Part shown: piece by piece, positions 16,919 through 25,658 of the stretch | Position numbering within the stretch: position 1 is the first letter of the stretch | How the letters are laid out: every line of letters starts with the position of its first letter | DNA from: PALSA-555 sp963731625 | GTDB lineage: Bacteria > Actinomycetota > Acidimicrobiia > IMCC26256 > PALSA-555 | Assembly: GCA_963731625.1 (NCBI GenBank) | Contig: CAVSWH010000004.1 | Location: 744,001-808,000 of the forward strand | Length of the DNA: 64,000 nt | Direction: 5' to 3' | Notes under the pieces: model-generated | Databases searched by the model: none | Told to the model about the DNA's origin: nothing | The model's input: only the letters and a program-made list of their open reading frames with translations | Made by a program: the position numbers and the translations under genes

Positions 16919-18592
16919 GTGGCCGGCCCCACCTCGCTCGCGGGCGCAGGCACCGCCGTGCAGCGCGGCTTCGACGACCTCGGGACGCCGCTGCACGCGG
17001 TGACGTTCGTCGTCGTGGACCTCGAGACGACGGGCGGGTCCCCCGCGACCTGTGCGATCACCGAGGTGGGCGCGGTGAAGTACCGGGGCGGCGAGTGCCT
17101 GGGTGAGCTGCACACCCTCGTGAACCCTGGGGTGGCCGTCCCGCCGCTCATCACCGTGCTCACCGGCATCACCGAGGCGATGGTGCTCCCGGCACCCCGG
17201 ATCGACGAGGTGCTCCCCGCCCTGCTCGAGTTCCTCGGTCCGAGCGACACGACGGTCCTCGGCGGCCACAACGTGCGCTTCGACGTGTCGTTCCTCGACG
17301 CCGCGCTGACGGCTCGGGGCTACCCGCGCCTGGCCCACCGTCGCGTCGACACGGCCGCCCTGGCGCGCCGCCTCGTGCGCGACGAGGTCCCGAACCTGCG
17401 CCTCGGCACCCTCGCGCGGCACCTGCGCGTCCCGACCGAGCCGCTACACCGGGCGCTGCCGGACGCCCGGGCGACCCTCGAGGTGCTGCACGCCCTGCTC
17501 GAGCGGGCCGGGCGCCTCGGCGTGCTCGGCCTCGACGACCTGCTGGCGCTCCCCCGGCTGCGGGCCCACCCGTCGGTGGGGAAGCTCGCGCTGACCGCGC
17601 GGCTGCCGCGCGGGCCCGGCGTCTACCTCTTCAAGGACCGCGGGGGCCGCGTCCTCTACGTGGGGAAGGCGACAAACCTCCGCACCCGGGTGCGCAGCTA
17701 CTTCTCGGGTGACACGCGCCGCAAGGTGCCCCAGCTGTTGCGCGAGACCGAGGCGATCGACCATCGGGCGTGCGCCCATCCACTCGAGGCGGCCGTGCGC
17801 GAGCTGCGCCTCATCCGCGAGCTGCAGCCCCGTTTCAACCGGCGCCTGAAGACGTGGCGCGCCTACGCCTACCTGCGCCTCACCGTCGCCGAGCGGTTCC
17901 CGCGTCTGGCCGTCGTGCGCGCCGCGCCACCCGACGCCGGTCTCCACGTCGGACCGCTGCCGTCGGTCGCCGCGGCGCAGCTCCTGCGTGAGGCGGTCGA
18001 AGGCGCGATCCCGCTGCGCCGCTGCCGGCGCCGGATCGGTGCCCGCGCCGCGTTGGGTGGACCGCCGTGCCTCGCCGCGCAGCTCCAGGTCGCGGCGTGC
18101 CCGTGCTCGGGCGCGACGCCGGCTGACGAGTACGCCGCGATCGTGGCGCGGGCGACCCGGGCCCTCACCGGCGAGGCGGGTCTGCTGCTCGCGCCGCTCG
18201 AGCGGCGGCTGGGCGCGCTCGTGCGCGACGAGCGCTTCGAGGAGGCGGCGACGGCACGCGACCAGCTCGCCGCCGTCGTCGGCGCGTTCGAGCGCCAGCA
18301 GCTCGTCGAAGGCCTGCGACGCGCCGGTCGCCTCGTCGTGGACGGGCCGGAGGGCCGGGTCGAGATCGACGACGGCCGCGTCCTGCTGCCCGACGACGCG
18401 CCGACGCTGCGCTGCCTGGACCGGCCGGTCGTCGCGGCCCGTGACGAGATCGACGAGCTGCTGGAGGTCGCTCGCTGGCTGCGGCGCCGGGCCGGCGCGC
18501 TGCGACTCGTGTCCGTGTCGGGCACGCTGGCGTCCCCGCGCGCGCCGCTTCCGCGCTATGCGCCGCGGCGGCGGGATCTCCCCGGGCGCTGA
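16919..18592 (+). CDS. DEDD exonuclease fused to UvrC-like GIY-YIG nuclease region
   Basis: A 557-residue DNA-repair-type protein. Residues about 28-190 are a DnaQ-like 3'-5' exonuclease with the acidic set intact: VVDLETTG (DxE), HNVRFDVSFLD and HRALPDA (H...D). Residues about 220-310 form a GIY-YIG domain (PGVYLFKD, VLYVGKATNLRTRVRSYF) as in UvrC. A UVR-like segment (RDERFEEAATARDQ) follows near residue 440. It lacks the full UvrC C-terminus. A LexA box lies 14 bases before GTG 16919, so SOS control is expected. From memory, a similar protein sits beside trpD in Mycobacterium (Rv2191/Rv2192c), as here. Confidence 0.88.
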   Translation: MAGPTSLAGAGTAVQRGFDDLGTPLHAVTFVVVDLETTGGSPATCAITEVGAVKYRGGECLGELHTLVNPGVAVPPLITVLTGITEAMVLPAPRIDEVLPALLEFLGPSDTTVLGGHNVRFDVSFLDAALTARGYPRLAHRRVDTAALARRLVRDEVPNLRLGTLARHLRVPTEPLHRALPDARATLEVLHALLERAGRLGVLGLDDLLALPRLRAHPSVGKLALTARLPRGPGVYLFKDRGGRVLYVGKATNLRTRVRSYFSGDTRRKVPQLLRETEAIDHRACAHPLEAAVRELRLIRELQPRFNRRLKTWRAYAYLRLTVAERFPRLAVVRAAPPDAGLHVGPLPSVAAAQLLREAVEGAIPLRRCRRRIGARAALGGPPCLAAQLQVAACPCSGATPADEYAAIVARATRALTGEAGLLLAPLERRLGALVRDERFEEAATARDQLAAVVGAFERQQLVEGLRRAGRLVVDGPEGRVEIDDGRVLLPDDAPTLRCLDRPVVAARDEIDELLEVARWLRRRAGALRLVSVSGTLASPRAPLPRYAPRRRDLPGR

Positions 18593-19239
18593 CGCGGCGG
18601 CGCTTCGAGCGACTGCAGGTCGGCGGTGGCGTGGCGGCGCTGGCGGCGCAGCATGAGCCAGCGCCCACCCTCGACGAAGACCTCGACGAGGATCGTCGTG
18701 GCGAGCGCCCACAGGACGACGATCACGAGCAGGGGCACGAACCGGCTGAGGGAGTGCTTCACGAACACGTCGAGCAGCTTCTGGCTCGTCAGGTAGCCGA
18801 GCGAGCGCGCCGGCACGCCAACGATGACGAGGCCGATCGGGACGGCGAGCACCCACACGCCGATGCGCATCCAGAGCGGCAGCGTGTTGCGGGGCGGCTT
18901 GCGCGTCGGGGGCGCCGGCTCGCCACCCGACCCGGCGGGCGGGCGACCACGGGGCGGTGCCGCGGCCCGGCTCGCCGTCACGGTCGGCGGCGTGGCGATG
19001 ACGGGCTCGGGCGGGGTCGGGTTGCGGCGCGGCGGCGCGGGCGCGTCGGAGGTGGGCGCGGCGGGGCTCGGGCGACGGCGAGGTGGCGGGGCGGCGGGCT
19101 CGCCGCCCCCGGCGCCGGCGCGCGCCGCGGTGGGCACCTTCAGGACCTGGCCGCACTCCTCGCAGCGGAACGTGTCGGCCGTGACGCCGTCGAGCTGCTT
19201 CGTCGTGCCGCACGCCGGGCACTGCAGGGCGCGGGCCAT
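18556..19239 (-). CDS. Zinc-ribbon membrane protein with proline-rich linker
   Basis: A 227-residue protein. The first 35 residues hold a zinc ribbon (CPACG...CEECG). A Pro/Arg/Ala-rich linker follows (about 38-120), then two membrane spans (WVLAVPIGLVIVGVPA and VPLLVIVVLWALATTILVEV) and a basic C-terminal tail. I do not recognise a family with a known function. It starts 2 bases after the trpD stop, and its end overlaps the convergent exonuclease gene by 37 bases. Confidence 0.75.
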   Translation of the reverse strand: MARALQCPACGTTKQLDGVTADTFRCEECGQVLKVPTAARAGAGGGEPAAPPPRRRPSPAAPTSDAPAPPRRNPTPPEPVIATPPTVTASRAAAPPRGRPPAGSGGEPAPPTRKPPRNTLPLWMRIGVWVLAVPIGLVIVGVPARSLGYLTSQKLLDVFVKHSLSRFVPLLVIVVLWALATTILVEVFVEGGRWLMLRRQRRHATADLQSLEAPPRQRPGRSRRRGA

Positions 19240-19240
19240 G

Positions 19241-20287
19241 TCAGGCGGCCTCGGTCTCGCGGGCGGTCTGGCTGGCCCGGACGAACTCCTCGAGGGTGGT
19301 GCCGGCCCGGCCGTCGTCGAGCACGGCGAACGCCGCGTCGAGCCCGCCGGCGAGGTCGTCGGCGATGCCTGCGACGACGAGCGCCGCCGCGGCGTTCAAC
19401 GCGGCGAAGTCGCGACACGCGCCGCGGGCCCCGTCGAGCACTCGGCGCACCACGTCGGCGTTGTCGGCGGCGTCACCGCCGCGCAGCGCGGCCGGCTCGA
19501 CCGTGGCGAGCCCGAGCGCAGCCGGGTCGACCTCGTCGCGGCGGGTGGTGCCGTCGCGCAGCTCGTAGACGGTCGAGGTGGTGGTCGTGGTGAGCTCGTC
19601 GAGGCCGTCGTGCCCGTAGAAGACGAGGGCGTGCTCGACGCCGAGCTCGGCGAGCGCGCCGACGACGCGCTCGGCCATCGCCGGGTCGGACACACCCACG
19701 GTGCGGCGGCGGGCGCCGGCCGGGTTCGCGAGGGGCCCGAGCAGGTTGAACGTCGTGGGGACGCCGAGCTGGCTGCGCACCGGCCCGGCGAAGCGCATCG
19801 CCGGGTGGAAGCGCGGCGCGAAGCAGAACCCGATGCCGGCGTCGGCCACGCAGCGCGCGACGCCCTTCGGGCCGAGGTCGATGGCGACACCCAGCGCCTC
19901 GAGCACGTCCGCCGAGCCGCAGCGTGACGACGCGGCCCGGTTGCCGTGCTTGGCGACCGCGGCGCCGGCCCCGGCGGCGACGAGGGCCGCGAGCGTCGAC
20001 ACGTTCACCGTGCCGGCGCGGTCACCGCCGGTGCCGCACGTGTCGAGAAGGGGGCCGTCGATGTCGACGTGCTCCGCGTGCTCGAGCATGGTGCGCACGA
20101 GCGCGGCGAGCTCGGCCGGCGTCTCGCCCTTGGCCCGGAGGCCGATGGCGAAGCCGGCGAGCTGCGCGTCCGTCGCCTCGCCGCGCAGCACGGCACCGAG
20201 GGCCGCGGCGGCGAGGTCGGCGGGCAGGTCCTCGCGTCGGATGAGCCGGCCGAGGACGTCCGGCCAGAGCGCGGGCGCGTCGGTCAT
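19241..20287 (-). CDS. trpD: Anthranilate phosphoribosyltransferase
   Basis: A 348-residue enzyme joining anthranilate to PRPP in tryptophan synthesis. The diagnostic motifs are complete: DTCGTGGDRAGTVNVST (PRPP loop) and KHGNRAASSRCGSADVLEALG in two parts, with the anthranilate-binding segment FAPRFHPAMRFAGPVR downstream. No other trp gene is nearby, as is usual in actinobacteria. ATG 20287 lies 13 bases after the stop of the acyl-CoA dehydrogenase gene, so the acyl-CoA dehydrogenase, trpD and the zinc-ribbon gene are probably one transcript. Confidence 0.95.
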   Translation of the reverse strand: MTDAPALWPDVLGRLIRREDLPADLAAAALGAVLRGEATDAQLAGFAIGLRAKGETPAELAALVRTMLEHAEHVDIDGPLLDTCGTGGDRAGTVNVSTLAALVAAGAGAAVAKHGNRAASSRCGSADVLEALGVAIDLGPKGVARCVADAGIGFCFAPRFHPAMRFAGPVRSQLGVPTTFNLLGPLANPAGARRRTVGVSDPAMAERVVGALAELGVEHALVFYGHDGLDELTTTTTSTVYELRDGTTRRDEVDPAALGLATVEPAALRGGDAADNADVVRRVLDGARGACRDFAALNAAAALVVAGIADDLAGGLDAAFAVLDDGRAGTTLEEFVRASQTARETEAA

Positions 20288-20300
20288 CGTGACGCCGTGC

Positions 20301-21467
20301 CTAGTCCCACCAGAGATCCCGGTCGAGGACGCCGCGGGCGATGAGGCCGAGCTGCACCTGCGTGGTGCCCTCGACGATCGTCAGCTGCTTGGCGTCGCGG
20401 TAGTAGAGCTCGAGCGGATGGTCTTCCATGTACCCGGCCGCGCCGAGCAGCTGGAGCGCCTCGCCGGACACCTTCACCGCGAGCTCGGTCGCGTAGGACT
20501 TCGCCATCGACAGGTACGGGACCCACTCCTTCGTGTACTGCCCGCGGTCCGCCATCCAGGCGGCCCGATAGGTGAGGAGCCGGGCCGCTTCGATCTCGGT
20601 GGCGAGCTCGGCGATCTTCCACTGGATGCCTTGGAAGTCGGCGATTGTACGCTCGAAGGCGCGGCGTTGCTGCACGTACTCGACGGCGTACATCAGCGCG
20701 CCCTCGGCGAGGCCGATCCCCCGCGCCGCGACGATCGGGCGCATGGCGTTCAGGCCGAGCATGGCGAGACGGAACCCGCCGATCTCGCCGACGATGTTGT
20801 CTGCGGGGACGCGCACGTCGTCGAGGAGCAGCTCGCCGGTGTCGACGCCCTTCACGCCCATCTTGCGGTCCGTGCTCCCCACGGACACGCCCGGCCAGTG
20901 GCGCTCGACGAGGAACGCCGAGACACTGTCGTGGGCACGCGACTCGACCGGGCCGGTCTTGGCGAAGACGCAGTACCAGTCGGCCTGGCGCACACCGGAC
21001 ATCCAGCACTTTGTGCCGCTGAGGAGCCAGTCGTCCCCGTCCGGGCGCGCCCGGGTGCGGATCCCCATGACGTCGCTGCCGGCCTGCGGCTCGCTCAGCC
21101 CGAACGCGGCACGGGCCGCACCGGTCGCGACGGGCGTGACGTAGCGGCGCTGCTGCTCGGGGCTGCCGGCGATGAGCACCGGGCCGGTCGGCAGCCGGGT
21201 GAGCAGCAGCATCAGGGCCGCGGCCTGCGAGTACTTGGCGACCTCCTCGATGGCGAGGGTCAGCCCGAGGATCCCGGCGCCCGCGCCGCCGAGCTCCTCG
21301 GGGACGCAGAGACCGGTGAGGCCGGCCTCGACGAAGAGGTCATAGAGGTCCTGGGGGTAGTCGCCGCTGCGGTCGATCTCCCGGGCCCGGGGCGCGACGC
21401 GCTCCTGGGCCAGCTTGCGGACGGTGGCCTGCAGCTCGGCGAGCTCCGGCGACAGGTCGAAGAGCAC
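20301..21467 (-). CDS. Acyl-CoA dehydrogenase
   Basis: A 388-residue acyl-CoA dehydrogenase with all three domains. FGLSEPQAGSDV and WMSGVRQADWY are FAD and substrate contacts, RRAFERTIADFQGIQWKIA lies in the helical core, and KQLTIVEGTTQVQ near residue 370 carries the classic catalytic glutamate. This makes it the most conventional of the three acyl-CoA dehydrogenases in the window. It is first in a three-gene transcript with trpD. Confidence 0.92.
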   Translation of the reverse strand: MLFDLSPELAELQATVRKLAQERVAPRAREIDRSGDYPQDLYDLFVEAGLTGLCVPEELGGAGAGILGLTLAIEEVAKYSQAAALMLLLTRLPTGPVLIAGSPEQQRRYVTPVATGAARAAFGLSEPQAGSDVMGIRTRARPDGDDWLLSGTKCWMSGVRQADWYCVFAKTGPVESRAHDSVSAFLVERHWPGVSVGSTDRKMGVKGVDTGELLLDDVRVPADNIVGEIGGFRLAMLGLNAMRPIVAARGIGLAEGALMYAVEYVQQRRAFERTIADFQGIQWKIAELATEIEAARLLTYRAAWMADRGQYTKEWVPYLSMAKSYATELAVKVSGEALQLLGAAGYMEDHPLELYYRDAKQLTIVEGTTQVQLGLIARGVLDRDLWWD

Positions 21468-21509
21468 CGCGCGCAGGGTACTGGCCGGCCCCGCCGCGGA
21501 GCCGTCCGC

Positions 21510-21752
21510 TCAGGCGGTCTTGCGGCGCTGGCGGAGCACCCGGCGGCGCTCCCGGGCGGTCATGCCACCCCAGACTCCGTCCTTCTCCCGGGTGCTGAGC
21601 GCGAACTCGAGGCAGGGCTCACGCACCGGACACACGGCGCAAATCGCCTTGGCGTCGGCGCCGTCGTCCTCGTCGCTCGGATGGAAGATGTCCGGGTCGA
21701 CGCCCCGGCACCGCGCCTGGTCCCGCCAGGTGCTGATCGCCCGCATGCTCAT
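21510..21752 (-). CDS. WhiB-family iron-sulfur transcriptional regulator
   Basis: An 80-residue Wbl protein. The four cluster-ligand cysteines are at residues 15, 38, 41 and 47 (CAVCPVREPC), followed by the GVWGGM turn and a basic C-terminus (RERRRVLRQRRK) for DNA or sigma-factor contact. Family members bind a 4Fe-4S cluster and work with the principal sigma factor in actinobacteria only, which supports the taxonomic reading of the window. ATG 21752, or the in-frame ATG two codons later. Which Wbl subgroup it belongs to is not certain. Confidence 0.93.
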   Translation of the reverse strand: MSMRAISTWRDQARCRGVDPDIFHPSDEDDGADAKAICAVCPVREPCLEFALSTREKDGVWGGMTARERRRVLRQRRKTA

Positions 21753-21926
21753 CGGGCCTCACCGCTTTCTTTCTTCTCGCCTGCTCCCGGGGGGGAAAGG
21801 GGAGCATTCGTGCAACGGTGAGAACATCGACGGGTATTCCCGCCGACCTGAGGTGCCCCGGGGCGCCTGGGCGGCCGGGGACGGGGGGGCGCCCGGCGCG
21901 ATGATCGGGCCGTCGAGGAGGACGTC

Positions 21927-22391
21927 GTGACGCCAACCTGGCGGGACATCGAGGGACGGGCCGTGGCGCGGGGCGCCGCGGTGGGCCTGGCGGTCATCGT
22001 CCCGGTGACGATCGCCCGGGCCCTGGTGGAGCGCCACGTCAGCGACCTCTCGTCGAGCGCCTGGATCTATCCCCTCTCCCTCCTCGTGCTCGCGGCCTAC
22101 GCCGCCGCCGGGGTGACGGCGGCCCGCGCCGCCCACCAGGCCCCGGTCCTGCAGGGGGGCGTGGCCGCGCTGACCGCCGTGGTCGCCTGGCTGCCGGTGC
22201 GGGCGCTCATCTGGGCGATCCGGGAGAACGGCCGCGGCCTGGTGAGCGGCGACCGGGCGGCGCTGCCCCCCGCCGACGTCCTCGGGGCCCTGGCCCTCGG
22301 GCTCGTCGTGGGGATGCTGGCGGCGGCGCTCGCCGTGCGCCTGGCGCGCCCCCACCGGCCAGCGTCAGCGGCGACGCCGACCCGCGCCTGA
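21927..22391 (+). CDS. Four-span membrane protein, unknown function
   Basis: A 154-residue protein with four predicted membrane helices (around residues 17-35, 45-67, 75-97 and 117-142). It has no motif I recognise. GTG 21927. It is divergent from whiB with 174 bases between starts. Its last base directly abuts the end of the convergent glycosyltransferase gene. Confidence 0.65.
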   Translation: MTPTWRDIEGRAVARGAAVGLAVIVPVTIARALVERHVSDLSSSAWIYPLSLLVLAAYAAAGVTAARAAHQAPVLQGGVAALTAVVAWLPVRALIWAIRENGRGLVSGDRAALPPADVLGALALGLVVGMLAAALAVRLARPHRPASAATPTRA

Positions 22392-23900
22392 TCAGCGCCG
22401 CCGGTAGGCGACGACCCCGTCGACGGTCGCCACCGGGCGGTACTCGTGGGCGAGGTACTCCCCGAAGCGGGGGAAGCGGCTGAGGTCCTCGAAGCGCCCG
22501 CCGCGGATGTCGGCCGGCGCGAGGTCGAGGACCAGCACCGGCGGGTGGGCGGCGAGGTCGGCCTCGAAGTCGGTCCACACGCCCGGCGCCGCGTCCTGCT
22601 CGCCGGTGAGGTCGTTGGGGCGCCCGCCGCTCAGCCCGGTGAGGAACTCGGTGGTCTCGAAGCGCGTCGCGGGCGGCCGGCCGGACTGCCAGTAGACCTC
22701 GGGGAGGTGCCCCCACACGAAGATGCGCTCGCCCGGCGGGACGGTGCGGCGCACGTACGCCACGAGGTCGTCGGTGACGTGCTCGGTGTGCGAGCGAGGC
22801 ATCGCGAAGGCCTGATGCACGAAGAACCCGACGGGGACGGCGACGACCACCGCGACGGCGGCGAGCGTGCGCCGCGACGCATGCACGATGGGCCGGGTCG
22901 CGAGCAGCGCGAGCGGCGGCACCAGCTGCAGGTAGTAGTGCCCGAAGAAGCGCAGCCCGGTGGCGACGGCGAGGATCCCGGCGCCGACCCACAGCCACAC
23001 GTCGACGTCCTGGCGTCGGGCGCGCACCGCGACGAGCGCCAGGACGACGAGGCCGATGTTCGCCAGCACGAACCACAGCGTCTGCACGAGCCCGCGGTGC
23101 ACGACGTAGCCGAGCGCCCCGCCGACGCCGAGGTATCCGCCGTTGCCGGTGACGACCCACGTCACGAAGTCGTGCGGCCCGAACACCACGGCAGCGAGCG
23201 CGAGGGGCGCGAGGGTGGCGGCGCCGAGGATCGCGAGGCGCCGGGTCCGCGCCGCACCGCGGGGACCTGCCCGCCACACGAGCCACGCCACAGGGAGGAG
23301 GGTGAAGATCCCGGTCTGCTTGGTGAGGGTCGCCGCGCCGACGGCGACGCCGGACGCCGCCGGCCGGGCCCGGACGGCGAGCACGAACGCCGCCACCATG
23401 AGCGGCGCCATGAACACCTCGAAGTTCGCCGTCTGGAAGTCGGTGGCGAAGAACGCGCCCGACGCGCCCAGATAGAGGAGGCCGGCGATGAGCCCAGCCC
23501 GGTCGGCGCCGAAGCGCCGCCGGGCCTCGGCGGCGAGGAGCAGCGCGGTGACCACGTCGGCGACCACGGCCAGCAGCCGCAACGGGAGCAGGTCGTCGGT
23601 GCCGGTGAGGCGGAAGGTGGCGGCGTACAGGTACGGGACGATCGGCGGCTTGCGGTCGACGGTGTCGACGTAGAGCCGCCCGCCGCGGTTGAGGACCTGC
23701 GCCTGGGTGGCGGCGTACGCCTCGTCGGAGTTGAACGAACGGTTCGTGAGCGACGGGGCGTGCACCGCAAACGCCGCCGCGGCGAGCACGAGCAGGAGCA
23801 GTGCCCCGCGGGTCCAGGTGTGCCGCCGCCGGGCGGCCGGCGCGGCGTCCTCGACGGTCGTGGCGGGCGTCGGCGCGGCGGGGTCGGCCGCCGGGCGCAT
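22392..23900 (-). CDS. ArnT/PMT-type membrane glycosyltransferase
   Basis: A 502-residue GT-C-fold protein that should transfer a sugar from a lipid-phosphate donor on the outer face of the membrane. About ten membrane spans follow a short Ala/Pro-rich start. The first extracytoplasmic loop carries the acidic motif NSDEAYAATQAQ with DTVDRKPP behind it, as in glycosyltransferase family 39/83. A soluble C-terminal domain (about 370-502) is present. Acceptor and donor are unknown. It is divergent from the PAP2 gene with about 107 bases between starts. Confidence 0.82.
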   Translation of the reverse strand: MRPAADPAAPTPATTVEDAAPAARRRHTWTRGALLLLVLAAAAFAVHAPSLTNRSFNSDEAYAATQAQVLNRGGRLYVDTVDRKPPIVPYLYAATFRLTGTDDLLPLRLLAVVADVVTALLLAAEARRRFGADRAGLIAGLLYLGASGAFFATDFQTANFEVFMAPLMVAAFVLAVRARPAASGVAVGAATLTKQTGIFTLLPVAWLVWRAGPRGAARTRRLAILGAATLAPLALAAVVFGPHDFVTWVVTGNGGYLGVGGALGYVVHRGLVQTLWFVLANIGLVVLALVAVRARRQDVDVWLWVGAGILAVATGLRFFGHYYLQLVPPLALLATRPIVHASRRTLAAVAVVVAVPVGFFVHQAFAMPRSHTEHVTDDLVAYVRRTVPPGERIFVWGHLPEVYWQSGRPPATRFETTEFLTGLSGGRPNDLTGEQDAAPGVWTDFEADLAAHPPVLVLDLAPADIRGGRFEDLSRFPRFGEYLAHEYRPVATVDGVVAYRRR

Positions 23901-24007
23901 GATCGGGTCAGCGTATCGGCGGTCTCCCGGTTCGCCGCGTCGGTGCGGCGAACCTCCTCCCCTATATTCGTTGGCTTGCAGGCCTTCACACGTCAGGTGA
24001 ACAGCCG

Positions 24008-25030
24008 GTGACGGCTGACCCCGCGGCCGTCCCGCTCGCCGGGCTGGAGCCCGCGCCCTACGAGGCCCCGGCGCGCCGACCCTGGCGTCCCACCCGCCTG
24101 CAGCTCTGCCTCCTGGCCTGGGCCACGGTCGTCGGGCTGCTGCTGTGGCACTGGCAGCTCACCACGGACACCAACCAGCTGATGATCATCATCGGCACGG
24201 GCCTCATCGCCGGCGGGGCGGCCCGCAAGGACCACGTGAGCCAGGTCCTGCGCGACTGGTTCCCCCTCTTCGTCGTCCTCGCCGTCTACAACGTGCTCCG
24301 CAACGAGGCGGGGCAGTGGCTCAGCGTCCACTACACGCCGCAGATCAACTTCGACAAGGCGCTGTTCGGCACGGTCCCGACCGTGTGGCTGCAGCACGCC
24401 ATCTTCACGCCGGGCCGGCCCCACCTCTGGGACTACGCGGCGTTCTTCGTCTACCTGTCCCACTTCTTCGTGACGCTGCTCGTGGCTGCGGTCCTCTGGA
24501 AGGTGGCCCACGACAAGTTCCACCGCTTCGCGGTGCTGTTCGTGTCGCTCAGCTTCGCGGCGTTCGCGACGTATGCGCTGTTCCCGGCCGCCCCGCCCTG
24601 GCTCGCCAGCCAGACGCACGCGCTCCCGCCGACGGCCAAGATCGTCGACGAGATCTGGTCGCACCTGGGCCTGCACAACGGAGTGAGCCTGTTCTCGGCT
24701 CGGAGCAGTCTCGCCAACCCGGTCGCGGCGGTGCCGTCGCTGCACGCCGCGCTCCCGGTCCTGCTCCTGCTGTTCTTCTGGTCGTCGGCGGGGAAGTGGC
24801 GCTGGCTGCTCGCCGCGTACCCGCTCGCGATGGCCTTCTCGCTCGTCTACGTCGGCGAGCACTACGTGTTCGACATCCTGCTCGGCTGGCTCTACGCCGT
24901 CGTCGTGTACTTCGCGGCGAGCTGGGCGATGGACGAGTTCGCACGCCGGCGCGCCGCGCGCCGGGCCGACGGTCTCCCGGCGCTGGCAGCCGAGCCGCTC
25001 GCGGGTGCGTCGCTCAGCAGTCGCGACTGA
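24008..25030 (+). CDS. PAP2-superfamily membrane phosphatase or phosphotransferase
   Basis: A 340-residue membrane protein with a PAP2 catalytic core. VPSLHAALPVLLLLFF carries the SxxH motif (about residue 245) and YVGEHYVFDILLGW the final His-Asp pair (about 285). Family members dephosphorylate lipid phosphates or move phospho-inositol groups (Aur1/Ipt1 type). A lipid-linked substrate fits the neighbouring divergent GT-C enzyme, but that is inference. GTG 24008. The end overlaps the convergent pentapeptide-repeat gene by 17 bases. Confidence 0.85.
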   Translation: MTADPAAVPLAGLEPAPYEAPARRPWRPTRLQLCLLAWATVVGLLLWHWQLTTDTNQLMIIIGTGLIAGGAARKDHVSQVLRDWFPLFVVLAVYNVLRNEAGQWLSVHYTPQINFDKALFGTVPTVWLQHAIFTPGRPHLWDYAAFFVYLSHFFVTLLVAAVLWKVAHDKFHRFAVLFVSLSFAAFATYALFPAAPPWLASQTHALPPTAKIVDEIWSHLGLHNGVSLFSARSSLANPVAAVPSLHAALPVLLLLFFWSSAGKWRWLLAAYPLAMAFSLVYVGEHYVFDILLGWLYAVVVYFAASWAMDEFARRRAARRADGLPALAAEPLAGASLSSRD

Positions 25031-25487
25031 GCAGCAGGCCGGGTGCCAGGACGGTCCGACAGACCGTCCCCTGCTCGAGCTCGTCGGCCGTCACGCCGAG
25101 GGCGCCGACGAACGTCGCGCCCTGGAGCCACGCGCCGTCGAGCCGCGCGCCGCGGAGGTCGGCGCCGTCGAGGTTGGCGTCCTCGAGGTGGGCGTGGCGC
25201 AGGTCGGCGCCGGCCAGGTTTGCGTGGTCGAGCTGCGCGCCGGTGAGGATCGCCCCGGCGAGCGCCGCGCCGCGCAGATCGGAGCGGTCGAGGTCCGCGC
25301 CGTAGAGGTCGGCCTCGACGAGCTTCGAGCCCTTCATGTAGGTGCCGGGGCACACCGATCCGGGGGCGATGCCGCAGCCCCCGGCCGTCGTGACCGTCGC
25401 GCAGGCGCCCAGCAGCGGCGCGGCGACGAGGAGCCCGAGGACGACCCCACCGGCCCGGCGGCCGATCACCCGCGGGGCGGCGCGCAC
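25014..25487 (-). CDS. Pentapeptide-repeat lipoprotein
   Basis: A 157-residue exported protein. The N-terminus has Arg residues, a hydrophobic stretch (VVLGLLVAAPLLGAC) and a lipobox ending LLGAC, so it should be lipid-anchored. After it come about 14 tandem A(D/N)LxX-type pentapeptides (for example ADLYG, ANLAG, ADLRH, ANLDG, ADLRG) forming a right-handed beta-helix, then a C-terminal cap with a Cys pair. The role is unknown. The start is uncertain; GTG 25487 gives a normal signal peptide. Confidence 0.78.
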   Translation of the reverse strand: MRAAPRVIGRRAGGVVLGLLVAAPLLGACATVTTAGGCGIAPGSVCPGTYMKGSKLVEADLYGADLDRSDLRGAALAGAILTGAQLDHANLAGADLRHAHLEDANLDGADLRGARLDGAWLQGATFVGALGVTADELEQGTVCRTVLAPGLLLSRDC

Positions 25488-25658
25488 GGCTCGCCGCGGC
25501 GGGTGGGGTCCCGGCGTCGCGTCATAGGGCAGGCAAGGTAGTGGCGGCGGCGCGCGATTCGGCGTCCCCTGCCGCGCGTCGGTCGCCGAGGGTAGAACGG
25601 TGTCCGTGCAGCGAGCCCCATTCCGCCGCGCGGGGCCAGCGGACATGCCGGACAGGCG

